Shown: piece by piece, positions 45,347-56,324 of the stretch | How positions within the stretch are numbered: the stretch's first letter is position 1 | How the letters are laid out: each line of letters begins with the position of its first letter | NCBI RefSeq assembly: GCF_000429845.1 | Contig: NZ_KE386973.1 | Coordinates: 1-64,000 of the forward strand | DNA from: Comamonas composti DSM 21721 | GTDB lineage: Bacteria; Pseudomonadota; Gammaproteobacteria; Burkholderiales; Burkholderiaceae_C | DNA length: 64,000 nucleotides | Direction of reading: 5' to 3' | Translations under genes and position numbers: made by a program | Notes under the pieces: model-generated | Database searches by the model: none | What the model saw: only the letters and a program-made list of their open reading frames with translations | What the model was told of the DNA's origin: nothing

Positions 45347-46608
45347 CAGCCACCACCAGCCGGCTCAGTCGCCTGCGCTCCTGGTTCGGCGGCTCCCAGG
45401 ACAAGCCCATCGACGTGCTGCCCGTGCGTGTGGGCGGACCCCAGTACCACCGGCCCACGCCCACGCCTGCAAGCGTGCTGGGCCTGGACATGGCCCTGGT
45501 CTGGGTGGTCATAGGCCTGCTGGCCTTCAGCCTGGTCATGGTGTATTCGGCCTCGATTGCCATGCCCGACAATCCGCGCTTCGGCAAGATCGCGCCCACG
45601 CACTTTCTGGGCCGCCATACCCTGTCCATAGGCCTGGCCTTTGTTGCGGCCGTGCTGGCATTCCAGATACCCATGGTGGTCTGGGAAAAGCTGGCGCGCA
45701 AACTGTTTCTGCTCTCCCTGCTGTTGCTGGTGCTGGTGCTCGTACCCCACGTGGGCACCGTGGTCAACGGTGCGCGGCGCTGGCTGCCGCTGGGGGTGAT
45801 GAATTTCCAGCCTTCGGAGCTCGCCAAGTTCGCGGTGCTCATCTACGCGGCGGACTACATGGTGCGCAAGATGGAGGTCAAGGAGCGCTTTTTCCGCGCC
45901 GTGCTGCCCATGGGCGCTGCCGTGGTGCTGGTCGGCGTGCTGCTGCTGGCCGAGCCCGACATGGGCGCCTTCATGGTCATCGTCGTGATCTCCATGGGGA
46001 TTTTGTTCCTGGGCGGCGTCAATGCGCGCATGTTCTTTCTGATCGCGGCCCTCGTGGTGCTGGCCTTTGTGATCATGATCGGGTTTTCCGAATGGCGGCG
46101 CGAGCGCATCTTTGCCTATCTCAATCCCTGGGACGAGAAGCACGCGCTGGGCAAGGGCTACCAGTTGTCGCATGCGCTGATCGCCATAGGCCGGGGCGAG
46201 ATCTTCGGCGTGGGGCTGGGGCGCAGCGTGGAGAAGCTGCACTGGCTGCCCGAGGCCCATACCGACTTTCTGCTGGCCGTGATCGGCGAGGAGTTCGGCC
46301 TCCTGGGCGTGCTGGCCATTGCCTTCACTTTCCTGTGGCTCACGCGCCGGATCATGCTGATCGGCCGCCAGGCGATTGCACTGGACCGCGTGTTCTCGGG
46401 CCTGGTCGCCGAGGGCGTGGCCATCTGGATGGGCTTTCAGGCCTTCATCAACATGGGCGTGAATCTGGGGGCCTTGCCAACCAAAGGGCTGACTTTGCCG
46501 TTGATGAGTTTTGGCGGATCGGCGATCTTGATGAACCTGGTCGCGATCGCCGTGGTGCTGAGAGTGGATTACGAGAACAAATTACTGATGAAGGGAGGTC
46601 ATGCATGA
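45343..46608 (+). CDS. ftsW: Septal peptidoglycan glycosyltransferase FtsW
   Basis: This 421-residue SEDS-family membrane enzyme polymerises lipid II at the septum with FtsI. About ten helices follow a 50-residue cytoplasmic N-terminus. Family motifs include [42 protein letters not shown], and the C-terminal [19 protein letters not shown] with FGGSAI. It overlaps murD and murG by 4 bp. Confidence 0.96.
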   Translation: MTATTSRLSRLRSWFGGSQDKPIDVLPVRVGGPQYHRPTPTPASVLGLDMALVWVVIGLLAFSLVMVYSASIAMPDNPRFGKIAPTHFLGRHTLSIGLAFVAAVLAFQIPMVVWEKLARKLFLLSLLLLVLVLVPHVGTVVNGARRWLPLGVMNFQPSELAKFAVLIYAADYMVRKMEVKERFFRAVLPMGAAVVLVGVLLLAEPDMGAFMVIVVISMGILFLGGVNARMFFLIAALVVLAFVIMIGFSEWRRERIFAYLNPWDEKHALGKGYQLSHALIAIGRGEIFGVGLGRSVEKLHWLPEAHTDFLLAVIGEEFGLLGVLAIAFTFLWLTRRIMLIGRQAIALDRVFSGLVAEGVAIWMGFQAFINMGVNLGALPTKGLTLPLMSFGGSAILMNLVAIAVVLRVDYENKLLMKGGHA

Positions 46609-47696
46609 CGCTGCCCATCCCGCAAAAAAATGCGCGCCAGCGCCGGGCCCTGATCATGGCCGGCGGAACCGGCGGCCATATCTTCCCCGGCCTGGCCGTG
46701 GCCCAGGAGCTGCGTGCGCGCGGCTGGATTGTGCACTGGCTGGGCGCGCCGGCGAGCATGGAGGCGCGCCTGGTGCCGCCCCAGGGCTTTGTGCTGGAGA
46801 CCATCGACTTTTCCGGCGTGCGCGGCAAGGGCATCAAGACCCTGGCCCTGCTGCCGCTGCGCCTGCTCAAGGCCTTCTGGCAGGCCATGGCCGTGGTGCG
46901 CCGCGTGCGCCCCGATGTGGTCGTGGGCCTGGGAGGCTACATCAGCTTTCCGGGCGGCATGATGGCGTCGCTGGCCGGCAAGCCCCTGGTGCTGCACGAG
47001 CAGAACTCCGTGGCCGGCATGGCCAACAAGCTGCTCGCCAAGCTCGCGGACCAGGTGTTCACGGCCTTTCCGGATGTCTTGGCCAAGGGCCGCTGGGTCG
47101 GCAATCCGTTGCGCAAGCCCTTTGTGGAGCAGGCCGAACCGGCTGTGCGCTTTGCGGGCCGCAGCGGGCCGTTGAGGCTGCTCGTCGTGGGGGGCAGCCT
47201 CGGGGCCAGGGCGCTCAACGAGACCGTGCCCCAGGCCCTGGCCTTGATCCCCGAGGAGCAGCGGCCTCAGGTACTGCACCAAAGCGGGGAGGCGCAGATC
47301 GAGGCCTTGCGTGCCAACTATGCGGCCGCGGGCGTGGCCGCCGAGCTCACGCCCTTCATCGATGACACGGCGCGCGCCTTTGCCGAGGCGGATCTCATCG
47401 TCTGCCGTGCAGGCGCGAGCACCGTGACCGAGATCGCGGCCGTGGGTGCTGCGGCCATTTATGTGCCGTTTCCCGCAGCCGTGGACGATCACCAGACGGC
47501 GAATGCCCGCTTCCTGGTCGACGCAGGGGCCGGATGGCTGCTGCCACAAAGCCAGATGACAGCACAAGGTCTGGCTGAAATGCTACAAAATATAGAGCGC
47601 TCCACGCTTTTGGAGCGCGCCGAGAACGCCAAGAAAATGCAGAAAATCCATGCCACCCAAGAGGTGGTTGCCGCCTGTGAGGAGCTGGCCGCATGA
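46605..47696 (+). CDS. murG: Lipid II synthase MurG
   Basis: This 363-residue GT28 glycosyltransferase transfers GlcNAc from UDP-GlcNAc to lipid I at the inner membrane. Motifs are [16 protein letters not shown] (about 15-30), [37 protein letters not shown], and the donor-binding [16 protein letters not shown] with [14 protein letters not shown] precedes the ATG within the ftsW end. Near the C-terminus, DNA at 47597-47618 forms a GCGCTCC/GGAGCGC hairpin. Confidence 0.96.
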   Translation: MTLPIPQKNARQRRALIMAGGTGGHIFPGLAVAQELRARGWIVHWLGAPASMEARLVPPQGFVLETIDFSGVRGKGIKTLALLPLRLLKAFWQAMAVVRRVRPDVVVGLGGYISFPGGMMASLAGKPLVLHEQNSVAGMANKLLAKLADQVFTAFPDVLAKGRWVGNPLRKPFVEQAEPAVRFAGRSGPLRLLVVGGSLGARALNETVPQALALIPEEQRPQVLHQSGEAQIEALRANYAAAGVAAELTPFIDDTARAFAEADLIVCRAGASTVTEIAAVGAAAIYVPFPAAVDDHQTANARFLVDAGAGWLLPQSQMTAQGLAEMLQNIERSTLLERAENAKKMQKIHATQEVVAACEELAA

Positions 47697-49126
47697 AGCA
47701 CGCCATCCATCACATTCATTTCGTCGGAATCGGCGGCTCCGGCATGAGCGGCATCGCCGAGGTGCTGCACAACCTGGGCTACCAGATTTCGGGCTCGGAT
47801 CTGGCCGACAGCGCCACCTTGCGCCGGCTCGCAGGCCTGGGCATTGCAACCCACATAGGGCATGAGGCTGCGCACATCGCGGGAGCCGATGCCGTCGTGA
47901 CCTCGACGGCAGTCCAGGCCGATAACCCCGAGGTCGTGGCCGCGCGCGCGCGCAAGATTCCCGTGGTGCCGCGCGCGCTGATGCTGGCCGAGCTCATGCG
48001 CTTCAAGCAGGGCATTGCGATCGCGGGCGCCCATGGCAAGACCACCACCACCAGCCTGGTGACCAGCGTGCTGGCCGAGGCAGGGCTGGATCCGACCTTC
48101 GTGATCGGCGGGCGCCTCAACAGCGCGGGCGCGAATGCCAAGCTGGGTCTGGGCGACTACATCGTGGTCGAGGCCGACGAGTCCGACGCCTCGTTTTTGA
48201 ACCTGCTGCCCATCATGGCCGTGGTCACGAATATCGATGCCGACCATATGGAGACCTACGGTCACGACTTCGGCCGGCTGAAGACGGCCTTTGTCGACTT
48301 CCTGCACCGCATGCCCTTCTACGGCCGAGCCATTCTTTGCGTGGACAGCCCGGGTGTGCGCGAAATCCTGCCCCAGGTCGCGCGCCCGGTCACGACCTAC
48401 GGCTTCTCGGAAGATGCCCAGATACGCGCTCTCGATGTGCGCGCCGAGGCCGGCAATATGCGCTTCACGCTGCGCCGCCAGAACGGCCAGCCCTATCCGG
48501 ATGTGGAGGTGGTGCTGGGCCTGCCCGGCGAGCACAACGTGCTCAATGCCTTGTCTGCCGTGGCGGTGGCCATGGAGCTGGAAATCTCTGATGCAGCCTT
48601 GCTGCGGGCCCTGGAAAGTTTCAAGGGCGTAGGCCGGCGCTTCCAGCGCTATGGCGAGTTGCCGTCTGCGGACGGCGGACGCTTTACCGTGATCGACGAC
48701 TACGGACACCACCCCGTGGAGATGGCGGCCACGCTGGCGGCCGCGCGCGGTGCGTTTCCCGGTCGCCGCCTGGTGCTGGCCTTTCAGCCCCACCGCTACA
48801 GCCGCACGCGCGACTGCTTCGAGGATTTCGTCAAGGTCATCGGTTCGGCCGATGCCGTGCTGCTCACCGAGGTCTATGCGGCCGGCGAGGCGCCCGTGGT
48901 CGCGGCCGACGGCCGCTCGCTGGCACGCGCCTTGCGTGTGGCTGGCCGTGTGGAGCCGGTGTTCGTGGAAAACGTGGCTGAACTGCCCGAGGCGCTGGCC
49001 GCCCATGCGCGCGATGGCGATGTGCTGCTGTGCATGGGCGCGGGATCGATTGGCGCAGTTCCCTCCAGGCTGGTGGAACTGCTGCAAAAACAGGAGCTCA
49101 ATGTCCAGGAAGGAATGACGCTGTGA
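47693..49126 (+). CDS. murC: UDP-MurNAc:L-alanine ligase MurC
   Basis: This 477-residue ligase attaches L-Ala to UDP-MurNAc, the first peptide step. Visible are [17 protein letters not shown] (UDP-binding Rossmann motif), P-loop [11 protein letters not shown] (about 113-123), [23 protein letters not shown], and [13 protein letters not shown]. Length is standard. It overlaps murG by ATGA and ddlB by GTGA. Confidence 0.97.
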   Translation: MKHAIHHIHFVGIGGSGMSGIAEVLHNLGYQISGSDLADSATLRRLAGLGIATHIGHEAAHIAGADAVVTSTAVQADNPEVVAARARKIPVVPRALMLAELMRFKQGIAIAGAHGKTTTTSLVTSVLAEAGLDPTFVIGGRLNSAGANAKLGLGDYIVVEADESDASFLNLLPIMAVVTNIDADHMETYGHDFGRLKTAFVDFLHRMPFYGRAILCVDSPGVREILPQVARPVTTYGFSEDAQIRALDVRAEAGNMRFTLRRQNGQPYPDVEVVLGLPGEHNVLNALSAVAVAMELEISDAALLRALESFKGVGRRFQRYGELPSADGGRFTVIDDYGHHPVEMAATLAAARGAFPGRRLVLAFQPHRYSRTRDCFEDFVKVIGSADAVLLTEVYAAGEAPVVAADGRSLARALRVAGRVEPVFVENVAELPEALAAHARDGDVLLCMGAGSIGAVPSRLVELLQKQELNVQEGMTL

Positions 49127-50094
49127 ACGGTTTTGCAAGCAATATCGATGCAAAGGCTCTGGGCAAGGTGGCCGTGCTCATGGGCGGGCGCTCGGCCGAG
49201 CGCGAAGTCTCGCTGATGTCGGGCCAGGGCGTGCTCGAGGCCTTGCTGTCGCGCGGTGTCGATGCCCATGCCTTTGATCCGGCCGAGCGCCATCTGGATG
49301 AGCTGCTCAAAGAAGGCTTTGCGCGCTGCTTCATCGCCCTGCATGGCCGCTATGGCGAGGACGGGACGGTGCAGGGCGCGCTGGAGTTGCTGGGCATTCC
49401 CTATACGGGCCCGGGCGTGATGGCGTCCAGCATTGCCGTGGACAAGATCATGACCAAACGCATCTGGCGCTTCGAAGGCCTGCCCACGCCCGATTGGCGT
49501 CTGGTCTCGAATGCTGAGCAAACGCGCACTGCCTTCGAGGCCCTGGGGGCGCCGATGATCGTCAAGCCCGCGCGCGAAGGATCGAGCATCGGCATGGCCA
49601 AGGTCATGAGCGCCGAGGAGTGCGAGGCCGCCTATGCGCTGGCCTCCAAATACGACCCCGAGGTGCTGTGCGAGCAGTTCATCGCCGGTGACGAGACCAC
49701 CTGCGCGGTACTCGGCGAGGGTGTGTCGGCCAGGGCCTTGCCCGTGATCCGCATCGTCGCGCCCGAAGGCAATTACGACTACCAGAACAAGTACTTCACC
49801 GATACGACCCAATACCACTGCCCCTGCGGCCTGCCCGAGGGCGAGGAAGCCGAGATCCAGCGGCTGGTGGAGCGCGCCTTCCGCACCCTGGGCTGCCGGG
49901 GCTGGTCGCGCGCCGACATCATGATTCGCGCCAGCGACCGCAAGCCTTTCCTGCTGGAAATCAATACCTCTCCGGGCATGACCAGCCATTCTCTGGTGCC
50001 CATGTCGGCGCGCGCTGCAGGCATCAGCTATGAAGCGCTGTGCCTGGGCCTGGTGGCCGGCGCGAGCCTGGACGGGGTGAGGAAAAGCCAATGA
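49123..50094 (+). CDS. ddlB: D-alanine:D-alanine ligase
   Basis: This 323-residue ATP-grasp enzyme makes D-Ala-D-Ala for MurF. Conserved segments are [55 protein letters not shown], and the C-terminal [20 protein letters not shown]. The start is GTG 49123, overlapping the murC stop, with AGGAAGGA upstream. Position in the cluster supports ddlB over ddlA. Confidence 0.96.
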   Translation: MNGFASNIDAKALGKVAVLMGGRSAEREVSLMSGQGVLEALLSRGVDAHAFDPAERHLDELLKEGFARCFIALHGRYGEDGTVQGALELLGIPYTGPGVMASSIAVDKIMTKRIWRFEGLPTPDWRLVSNAEQTRTAFEALGAPMIVKPAREGSSIGMAKVMSAEECEAAYALASKYDPEVLCEQFIAGDETTCAVLGEGVSARALPVIRIVAPEGNYDYQNKYFTDTTQYHCPCGLPEGEEAEIQRLVERAFRTLGCRGWSRADIMIRASDRKPFLLEINTSPGMTSHSLVPMSARAAGISYEALCLGLVAGASLDGVRKSQ

Positions 50095-50912
50095 GCTATT
50101 CGCTGCCCGCGCCCTTCGACGTCAAGCTCATGAACGTGACCGCCTCGGTGCTGTTCATGGGCGTTGCCGCGTTGGCGCTGGCTGCCGTGAGCTGGTGGGC
50201 GCTGCGCCATCCGGCATTCAACATCGGGCGCATCGTGGTCGAGGGGGAGCTGGTGCACAACAACGCGGTCACGCTGCGTGCGAATGTGGCGCCGGTGCTC
50301 ATGGGCAACTTCTTCACCGTGAATCTCAAGGCCGCAAAACAGGCTTTCGAGCAGGTGCCCTGGGTGCGCGAGGCGCAGGTGCGCCGCGACTACCCGAACA
50401 GCCTGCGCGTCATCCTGCGCGAGCACGTGGCCGAGGCCTTCTGGGGGCCGGATACCGGGGGCGGGTTGATCAACAGCTTTGGCGAGGTCTTCGAGGCCAA
50501 TCTGGGCGAGCTCGACCGCGAAGGCCTGCCGCGCCTGCAGGGACCGGACGGCACGGCTGCGCAGATGCTGCAGATGTACCGGCTGCTGGATGCGGCGCTG
50601 GAGCCTCTGGGCGTGGATATCGACGAGCTCAAGCTCAATGCGCGCGGCAGCTGGCAGCTGCAGCTGGACAACGAGGCCAGCCTGGAGTTGGGCGGCGGCA
50701 GCATGGAGGACGTGCTGCAGCGCGTGCAGCGCTTTGTGCGCACCCTGCCGCAGATCACGGCCCAGTACCAGCGCAAGGCCGATGCGCTGGAGTCGGCCGA
50801 TCTGCGCTACGAGGATGGCTATGCGCTCAAGCTGCGCGGCGTGACCACGGGGGTGGCAGCCCCGGCCAGGGCCGTGGTGCGGCCTGCGGCTGCGGCCCGC
50901 AGCCGGCGCTGA
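50091..50912 (+). CDS. ftsQ: Cell division protein FtsQ
   Basis: This 273-residue bitopic protein forms the FtsQLB scaffold. Its N-terminal cytoplasmic tail is short, then one membrane helix (about 17-38, [19 protein letters not shown]). A POTRA domain follows (about 45-120, [35 protein letters not shown]) and a beta domain to about 260. The Ala/Arg-rich tail is not conserved. GAGGAAAAG precedes the ATG in the ddlB end. Confidence 0.95.
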   Translation: MSYSLPAPFDVKLMNVTASVLFMGVAALALAAVSWWALRHPAFNIGRIVVEGELVHNNAVTLRANVAPVLMGNFFTVNLKAAKQAFEQVPWVREAQVRRDYPNSLRVILREHVAEAFWGPDTGGGLINSFGEVFEANLGELDREGLPRLQGPDGTAAQMLQMYRLLDAALEPLGVDIDELKLNARGSWQLQLDNEASLELGGGSMEDVLQRVQRFVRTLPQITAQYQRKADALESADLRYEDGYALKLRGVTTGVAAPARAVVRPAAAARSRR

Positions 50913-50984
50913 AGGCAGGAGCACAGAACATGAACAACGGGCGGCAATGCAGGCAGACAGAAATTACCGAGGGCGGATGCTGAT

Positions 50985-52214
50985 ATGGCAAGAGAGTACA
51001 AAGATGTGATCGTCGGGCTGGACGTTGGAACGGCCAAGGTGATGGCCGTGGTGGCCGAGGTCATGAGCAATGGCGAACTCAAGCTCGCAGGCCTGGGCGT
51101 GGCGCCCAGCAACGGGCTCAAGCGCGGCGTGGTCGTGAACATCGATGCCACGGTGCAAAGCATCCAGCAGGCCTTGAAGGAGGCCGAGCTCATGGCCGAC
51201 TGCAAGATCCAGCGTGTCTGTACGGGGATTACGGGCAGCCATATCCGCGGACTCAACTCCAGCGGCATGGTGGCCATCAAGGACAAGGAAGTCTCGGCCA
51301 CCGATGTGGCGCGCGTGATGGAGACGGCCAAGGCCATCAACATCTCCTCGGATCAGCGCCTGCTGCTGGTCGAGCCCCAGGAGTTCGTGATCGATGGCCA
51401 GGAGGTGCGCGAGCCCATCGGCATGAGCGGCATCCGCCTGGAGGCCAAGATCCACATCGTCACGGGCGCCCAGAGCGCGGCCGAGAACATCATCAAGTGC
51501 GTGCGTCGCTGCGGCCTCGAGGTCGAGCAATTGCTGCTCAACCCGCTGGCATCGAGCCAGGCCGTGCTCACCGATGACGAGCGCGAGCTCGGCGTGGCCG
51601 TGGTCGACATCGGCGCCGGTGCCACCGATGTGGCCATCTTCACGGGGGGCGCGATTCGGCACACGGCCGTGATTCCGATCGCGGGCGATCTGATCACCAG
51701 CGACATCGCCATGGCGCTGCGCACGCCGACCAAGGATGCCGAGGACATCAAGGTCGAGAGCGGCTATGCCAAGCAGTTGCTGGCCGATCCCGATGCCCAG
51801 GTCGAAGTGCCGGGCCTGGGCGACCGCAGCCCGCGCATGATCAGCAAGCAGGCCCTGGCGGGCGTGATCGAGCCGCGAGTGGAAGAGATCTTTTCGCTGG
51901 TGCAGCAGGTGGTGCGCGAGTCCGGCTACGAGGAAGTGCTGTCCTCGGGCATCGTGCTCACCGGCGGCAGCGCCGTCATGCCGGGCATGGTCGAGCTGGG
52001 CGAGGACATCTTCCTCAAGCCCGTGCGCCGCGGCATACCCAAGTATTCGAGCGCCTTGGCCGACATGGTGGCCCAGCCCCGGGCTGCAACCGTCATGGGT
52101 CTGCTCGAGGAAGCCCGCCTGGCGCGCCTGCGCGGCTTCAAGGTGGCACAAAAGAGCGGCTCCATGAAGACCGCCTTTGGCCGTTTCAAAGACTTCATCG
52201 TGGGGAACTTCTGA
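50985..52214 (+). CDS. ftsA: Cell division protein FtsA
   Basis: This 409-residue actin-like ATPase tethers FtsZ to the membrane. It opens DVIVGLDVGTAKVMAVVAEV (phosphate 1 motif). The 1C domain follows, then VVDIGAGATDVAIF (phosphate 2) and GIVLTGGSAVMPGM (adenosine motif). The C-terminal amphipathic membrane helix is FGRFKDFIVGNF. A 72-bp gap separates it from ftsQ. Confidence 0.97.
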   Translation: MAREYKDVIVGLDVGTAKVMAVVAEVMSNGELKLAGLGVAPSNGLKRGVVVNIDATVQSIQQALKEAELMADCKIQRVCTGITGSHIRGLNSSGMVAIKDKEVSATDVARVMETAKAINISSDQRLLLVEPQEFVIDGQEVREPIGMSGIRLEAKIHIVTGAQSAAENIIKCVRRCGLEVEQLLLNPLASSQAVLTDDERELGVAVVDIGAGATDVAIFTGGAIRHTAVIPIAGDLITSDIAMALRTPTKDAEDIKVESGYAKQLLADPDAQVEVPGLGDRSPRMISKQALAGVIEPRVEEIFSLVQQVVRESGYEEVLSSGIVLTGGSAVMPGMVELGEDIFLKPVRRGIPKYSSALADMVAQPRAATVMGLLEEARLARLRGFKVAQKSGSMKTAFGRFKDFIVGNF

Positions 52215-52337
52215 TATGTGGCTTGTACGACTGCGCATCACTGGCCCACCCTGCGAGCGACGAAGACCGGGCCAGAAATCAATCCTCCCCACCATTCAAG
52301 GTGAGCACGTTAAGAGTAGAGCAATAGGAGAGTCAAA

Positions 52338-53567
52338 ATGACCATCGACATGATTGAAGTTGAAGAGTTCAACCAGGGCACGCAGATCAAGGTGATCGGT
52401 GTGGGCGGTGGTGGTGGCAATGCCGTCGAGCACATGATTGCGCGCAATGTCCAGGGCGTGGAGTTCGTCTGCGCCAATACCGATGCCCAGGCGTTGCTGC
52501 GTTCCAGCGCGCATCGCACGATCCAGCTCGGTGGCAGCGGTCTGGGCGCGGGCAGCAAGCCCGACAAGGGCCGCGAGGCCGCCGAGATCGCCGAGGAGGA
52601 TATCCGCGCAGCCATCCAGGGCTCGCACATGCTGTTCATCACGGCCGGCATGGGCGGCGGCACGGGCACGGGCGCAGCGCCCGTGATCGCGCGCGTGGCC
52701 AAGGAGATGGGCATTCTCACCGTGGGCGTGGTCACCAAGCCCTTCGAATGGGAAGGCGGACGCCGCATGCAGAACGCCGATTCGGGCCTGGCCGAGCTTG
52801 AGGCGAATGTCGACTCGCTGATCGTCGTGCTCAACGAGAAGCTGCTCGATGTGCTGGGTGACGACATCTCCCAGGACGAGGCCTTTGCCCATGCCAACGA
52901 CGTGCTCAAGAACGCCGTGGGCGGCATTGCCGAGATCATCAACGAGTACGGCCATGTGAACGTCGACTTCGAGGACGTGCGCACCGTCATGGGCGAGCCC
53001 GGCAAGGCCATGATGGGCACGGCCAAGGCCGCAGGCCCCGACCGCGCGCGCATCGCCGCCGAGCAGGCCGTGGCCTGCCCGCTGCTCGAAGGCATCGATC
53101 TGTCGGGCGCCAAGGGCGTGCTGGTGCTGGTCACAGCGGCCAAGGGCAGCCTCAAGCTGTCCGAGTCGCGCCTGGCCATGAGCACCATCAACGCCTATGC
53201 CTCGCCCGATGCCCATGTGATCTACGGTGCCGCCTACGACGACACCCTGGGCGACGAAATCCGTGTGACCGTGGTTGCCACGGGCCTGTCGCGTCCCAAC
53301 GTGCGCCGTCAGAACATGCAGGTGGTGCAGGGCGGTCTGCGCACGGGTACCGACAACATGAGCTACCAGATGCCCGCAGCCTCCATGGGCGCCGCAGGCA
53401 ACCTGGCCGCTGGTGCAGCCGGTGGCACCGACTATGGCAACAACATGGCCGTGCCCAGCGTCTGGCGCACCAACCGCAGCCAGGCAGCAGCCCGTGTGGA
53501 TGCGCTGGCCTCGGGCGGGATGGACGATCTGGAAATCCCGGCCTTTCTGCGCAAGCAGGCCGACTAA
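52338..53567 (+). CDS. ftsZ: Cell division protein FtsZ
   Basis: This 409-residue tubulin-like GTPase forms the Z-ring. The tubulin signature GGGTGTGAAPVIA lies near residues 107-119. The start of the core is IKVIGVGGGGGNAVEHMI, and the T7 loop region has NVDFEDVRTVM. The C-terminal conserved peptide DDLEIPAFLRKQAD, which binds FtsA and ZipA, is intact. GGAGAG precedes the ATG. A 123-bp gap after ftsA may contain an extra promoter, but none is clear. Confidence 0.98.
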   Translation: MTIDMIEVEEFNQGTQIKVIGVGGGGGNAVEHMIARNVQGVEFVCANTDAQALLRSSAHRTIQLGGSGLGAGSKPDKGREAAEIAEEDIRAAIQGSHMLFITAGMGGGTGTGAAPVIARVAKEMGILTVGVVTKPFEWEGGRRMQNADSGLAELEANVDSLIVVLNEKLLDVLGDDISQDEAFAHANDVLKNAVGGIAEIINEYGHVNVDFEDVRTVMGEPGKAMMGTAKAAGPDRARIAAEQAVACPLLEGIDLSGAKGVLVLVTAAKGSLKLSESRLAMSTINAYASPDAHVIYGAAYDDTLGDEIRVTVVATGLSRPNVRRQNMQVVQGGLRTGTDNMSYQMPAASMGAAGNLAAGAAGGTDYGNNMAVPSVWRTNRSQAAARVDALASGGMDDLEIPAFLRKQAD

Positions 53568-53572
53568 GAAGC

Positions 53573-53597
53573 GACCTGGGTCAAGCCTGACCAGGTC
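53573..53597 (+). terminator. Weak hairpin after ftsZ
   Basis: GACCTGG (53573-53579) pairs with CCAGGTC (53591-53597) over an 11-base loop, without a T-run. It may attenuate transcription between ftsZ and lpxC. Confidence 0.35.
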
Positions 53598-53672
53598 CTG
53601 TTCATCGTCGTGATAGCGAAATCCGTGCCAGGGCCATGTCTCTTGCACGGCGCTCGCGTTTAAAATTGACAA

Positions 53673-54596
53673 ATGCTTGCGCAAAGAACCCTCAAGACCA
53701 TCACCCGTGCCGTAGGCGTGGGCTTGCACAGCGGCCAGCGTGTGGAGCTGACCCTGAGGCCTGCCCAGCCCGATACCGGCATCGTGTTTCGCCGTGTGGA
53801 CCTGCCCGAGCCTGTGGACATACCGGTCTGCGCCGAGGCCGTGACCGATACGCGCATGGCCTCCACCATCGGTACGGGTGGCGCCAAGGTGCATACCGTG
53901 GAGCATCTGATGTCGGCGATTGCGGGTCTGGGCCTGGACAATCTCTATATCGACATCACGGCCGAGGAAGTGCCGATTCTTGACGGCTCCTCGGCCTCGT
54001 TCGTGTTCCTGCTGCAAAGCGCAGGCATAGAGCTGCAGAAGGTGCCCAAGCGCTTCATCCGTGTGCTCAAGCCCGTGGAGGTGCGCGAGGGCGAAGGGCA
54101 CAACCTCAAGTGGGCGCGCTTCGATCCCTATCACGGCTTCAAGCTGCGCTTTGAGATCGACTTTGCCCATCCGGCCGTGGACTCCACGGGCCAGTGCGTG
54201 GAGTTCGACATGGGCGAGGGCAATTACACACGCGACATTGCGCGTGCGCGCACCTTCGGCTTCACCAAGGATGTGGAGATGCTGCGCAACAACGGCCTGG
54301 CGCTGGGCGGAGGTCTGGACAACGCCATCGTCATGGACGACTACAAGGTGCTCAACAGCGATGGACTGCGCTATGACGACGAGTTCGCCAAGCACAAGAT
54401 CCTGGATGCGATCGGCGACCTGTACCTGATCGGCAAGCCGCTGCTTGCGGCCTACAGCGCCTTTCGCTCGGGCCATGCCATGAACAACCAGCTGTTGCGT
54501 GCGCTTGAAGCCCGGCCCGATGCCTGGGAGCTCGTGAGCTTTGACAGCGAGCGTCAGGCCCCCAAGGGCTTTGCCCAGCCCGTGCGGGCCTGGTAG
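53673..54596 (+). CDS. lpxC: UDP-3-O-acyl-GlcNAc deacetylase LpxC
   Basis: This 307-residue zinc enzyme commits UDP-acyl-GlcNAc to lipid A synthesis. Zinc ligands lie in [10 protein letters not shown] (His about 79) and [13 protein letters not shown] (His about 240, Asp about 244), and the catalytic histidine in [15 protein letters not shown] (about 267). The N-terminal [18 protein letters not shown] is typical. It is the last member of the dcw-lpxC cluster. A 58-codon membrane gene starts 15 bp downstream. Confidence 0.97.
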   Translation: MLAQRTLKTITRAVGVGLHSGQRVELTLRPAQPDTGIVFRRVDLPEPVDIPVCAEAVTDTRMASTIGTGGAKVHTVEHLMSAIAGLGLDNLYIDITAEEVPILDGSSASFVFLLQSAGIELQKVPKRFIRVLKPVEVREGEGHNLKWARFDPYHGFKLRFEIDFAHPAVDSTGQCVEFDMGEGNYTRDIARARTFGFTKDVEMLRNNGLALGGGLDNAIVMDDYKVLNSDGLRYDDEFAKHKILDAIGDLYLIGKPLLAAYSAFRSGHAMNNQLLRALEARPDAWELVSFDSERQAPKGFAQPVRAW

Positions 54597-54611
54597 GCGG
54601 GGAGGCCGCAG

Positions 54612-54788
54612 ATGCTGCTGTTTCGCTGGCTGGCCAGTCTGCTGCTGCTGGCTTCGGCCGTCTCCATGGTGCTCTACCTGGCCACGGGCAAGGTCCAGTA
54701 CAGGCGCTGGGCCTTCATCATCTTCAAGTGGACGGTGGTCGCGGGCCTGGCATTTTTTGCCGTGCTGTTCTTCAGCCACCTGGTCTGA
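54612..54788 (+). CDS. Small two-helix membrane protein downstream of lpxC
   Basis: This 58-residue frame starts MLLFRWLASLLLLASAVSM and ends FFSHLV, with two hydrophobic helices (about 4-24 and 40-56) separated by a basic turn (TGKVQYRRWAFIIFKW). GGGGAGG lies at ideal distance before the ATG at 54612, and the frame starts 15 bp after lpxC, so translation is likely. The short positive turn suggests both ends face the periplasm. Function is unknown. Confidence 0.65.
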   Translation: MLLFRWLASLLLLASAVSMVLYLATGKVQYRRWAFIIFKWTVVAGLAFFAVLFFSHLV

Positions 54789-54804
54789 GCGCCTGAACGC
54801 CCCC

Positions 54805-54846
54805 AGCCGCTGAGCAGTGCTGCAGCAACTGCGGCTCGCAGCGGCT
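54805..54846 (+). terminator. Extended stem-loop ending the lpxC transcript
   Basis: AGCCGCTG (54805-54812) pairs with CAGCGGCT (54839-54846), and inner GAGC-AGT segments pair with ACT and GGCTC. There is no strong T-run. It is the best candidate for the end of the dcw-lpxC transcript. Confidence 0.35.
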
Positions 54847-55048
54847 TCAGGCGTGTGTTTCCAGGCGGGGACATGCTGCCGGCAGGCTGCAAATTGCTGC
54901 ACTCTCTTGCGTTTGTAAAGCTCGCCCAAGGCACAGGAAAAAGGCGTGCAAAGCTGTGTTTTTTCGCGCCATACGCTGCTTGCTGCGTCGATCATGGGCG
55001 CATGTCGGGCCGCAATGGAGCGGCCTGCACAAACGCAAGGAGCTTTGT

Positions 55049-55429
55049 ATGACACGTTGGAACACAGGTATGGTGAGCGCCCTGATGGCCTTGAGCATGG
55101 GCCTGGGGTCGGTGGCCCAGGCACAGCCGGGCCATGACATGGAGCCTGCGGGCCAGGCCAGAAAGCACGGCCGCCAGCATGACGAACGCCGCGATCACGG
55201 GCGCGCCGAGCGCCATGAACATCGCGGCGCCGGCCCTGAGCACCGCTGGGTGCGCGGCTCGCGCGTTCCGCCCCAGTACCGCACCCCGCACTATGTGATC
55301 AATGACTGGCGCGGACACCATCTGTCGGCCCCGCCGCGCGGCTATCACTGGATTCAAAGCGGCGGCGACTATCTGCTGGTGGCGATTGCCACGGGCGTCA
55401 TCGCCTCCATGGTGCTGAGCGCTTATTGA
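55049..55429 (+). CDS. RcnB-family periplasmic protein
   Basis: This 126-residue exported protein has a signal peptide (about 1-25, ending SVAQAQ). A His/Arg/Glu/Asp-rich middle (RKHGRQHDERRDHGRAERHE) follows. The C-terminal RcnB domain has YVINDWRGHHLSAPPRGYHW and DYLLVAIATGVI. RcnB modulates nickel/cobalt efflux in E. coli, but many homologues, including this His-rich type, have no tested role. AAGGAG precedes the ATG. It stands alone between the lpxC region and the leftward ruvC run. Confidence 0.8.
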   Translation: MTRWNTGMVSALMALSMGLGSVAQAQPGHDMEPAGQARKHGRQHDERRDHGRAERHEHRGAGPEHRWVRGSRVPPQYRTPHYVINDWRGHHLSAPPRGYHWIQSGGDYLLVAIATGVIASMVLSAY

Positions 55430-55494
55430 CGCCCGCAGGCTATCCGTCGGCTCATTGTTCAGAGACGCCAATACAGAGCTTCATGCGTTGTTGT

Positions 55495-55530
55495 CGGCCC
55501 TTGCCGTACGAAAGTACTGTCTGCGGGCCG
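55495..55530. repeat. Structured intergenic hairpin near ruvC
   Basis: CGGCCC (55495-55500) and GGGCCG (55525-55530) enclose GTAC (55506-55509) and GTAC (55514-55517). It lies in the 254-bp gap between the convergent RcnB-like gene and ruvC and may be a terminator or part of a dispersed repeat. No second copy is in the window. Confidence 0.35.
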
Positions 55531-55683
55531 GCGCCTAGCCTGCAGAGCCGTCTTGGCGCAGTGGGGTAGGTCCAAGCGCTTTACTTGCTTCAGAGGCTCG
55601 CTCCAGCAGAAATTCACCCCTCGGCTTCTGTCGCTTCGTCAGATGCCTGAAAAACTGGCGCAGGCGCAACTGCTCAGGGGGGA

Positions 55684-56232
55684 TTAATAAACCCTGCCAG
55701 CCTTGTAAATCGCATGCTGGCGGCGTTGCAGCTGCGTGGCCTGGCTCATTTTTTCCAGGGCCGCGCCGGCATGGGCGTGGGTGATGGCCAGGCCCAGGGC
55801 GTCGGCCGCATCCGTGCCCGGCAGGCCCGGCAGTTGCAGCAGGCGCCTGACCATTTCCTGGATCTGGCTCTTGGCCGCGCGGCCATGGCCGACCACGGCT
55901 TTCTTCATCTGCAGGGCCGTGTATTCGGCAACCGGCAGGCCTGCGTTGACCAGGGCCGTGAGCGCGGCCCCGCGCGCCTGGCCCAGCAGCAGCGTGGACT
56001 GGGGGTTGACGTTGACGAAGACGATTTCCACGGCCGATTGCTCGGGCTGGTAGCGGTCGGCGACTTCGGAGATGCCGTCGAACAGCAGCTTGAGGCGGCC
56101 GGGCAGATCGCCCAGGGCCAGGCTGGTCGTGCGTATGGTGCCGCTGGCCACATAGGACATGCGGTGGCCGTCCACGTCCAGCACGCCAAAGCCCGTGGTC
56201 TGCAGGCCGGGATCGATTCCAAGAATGCGCAT
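55684..56232 (-). CDS. ruvC: Holliday junction resolvase RuvC
   Basis: This 182-residue endonuclease cuts Holliday junctions made by RuvAB. Acidic active-site residues are Asp7 ([14 protein letters not shown]), Glu about 68 (SAVEIVFVN), and the aspartates in [14 protein letters not shown] (about 140). Length is standard. It is the last gene of a leftward run after mtgA; ruvAB is not in the window. Confidence 0.96.
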   Translation of the reverse strand: MRILGIDPGLQTTGFGVLDVDGHRMSYVASGTIRTTSLALGDLPGRLKLLFDGISEVADRYQPEQSAVEIVFVNVNPQSTLLLGQARGAALTALVNAGLPVAEYTALQMKKAVVGHGRAAKSQIQEMVRRLLQLPGLPGTDAADALGLAITHAHAGAALEKMSQATQLQRRQHAIYKAGRVY

Positions 56233-56324
56233 GCCGTGACTGTAGCCGCTCCCCGGGCATGAAATCCGCCTGCAGGCACGAAAATCTGCGGCAGCGCTTT
56301 GCTCGAGGAGGCGAGAGCGGCGGC

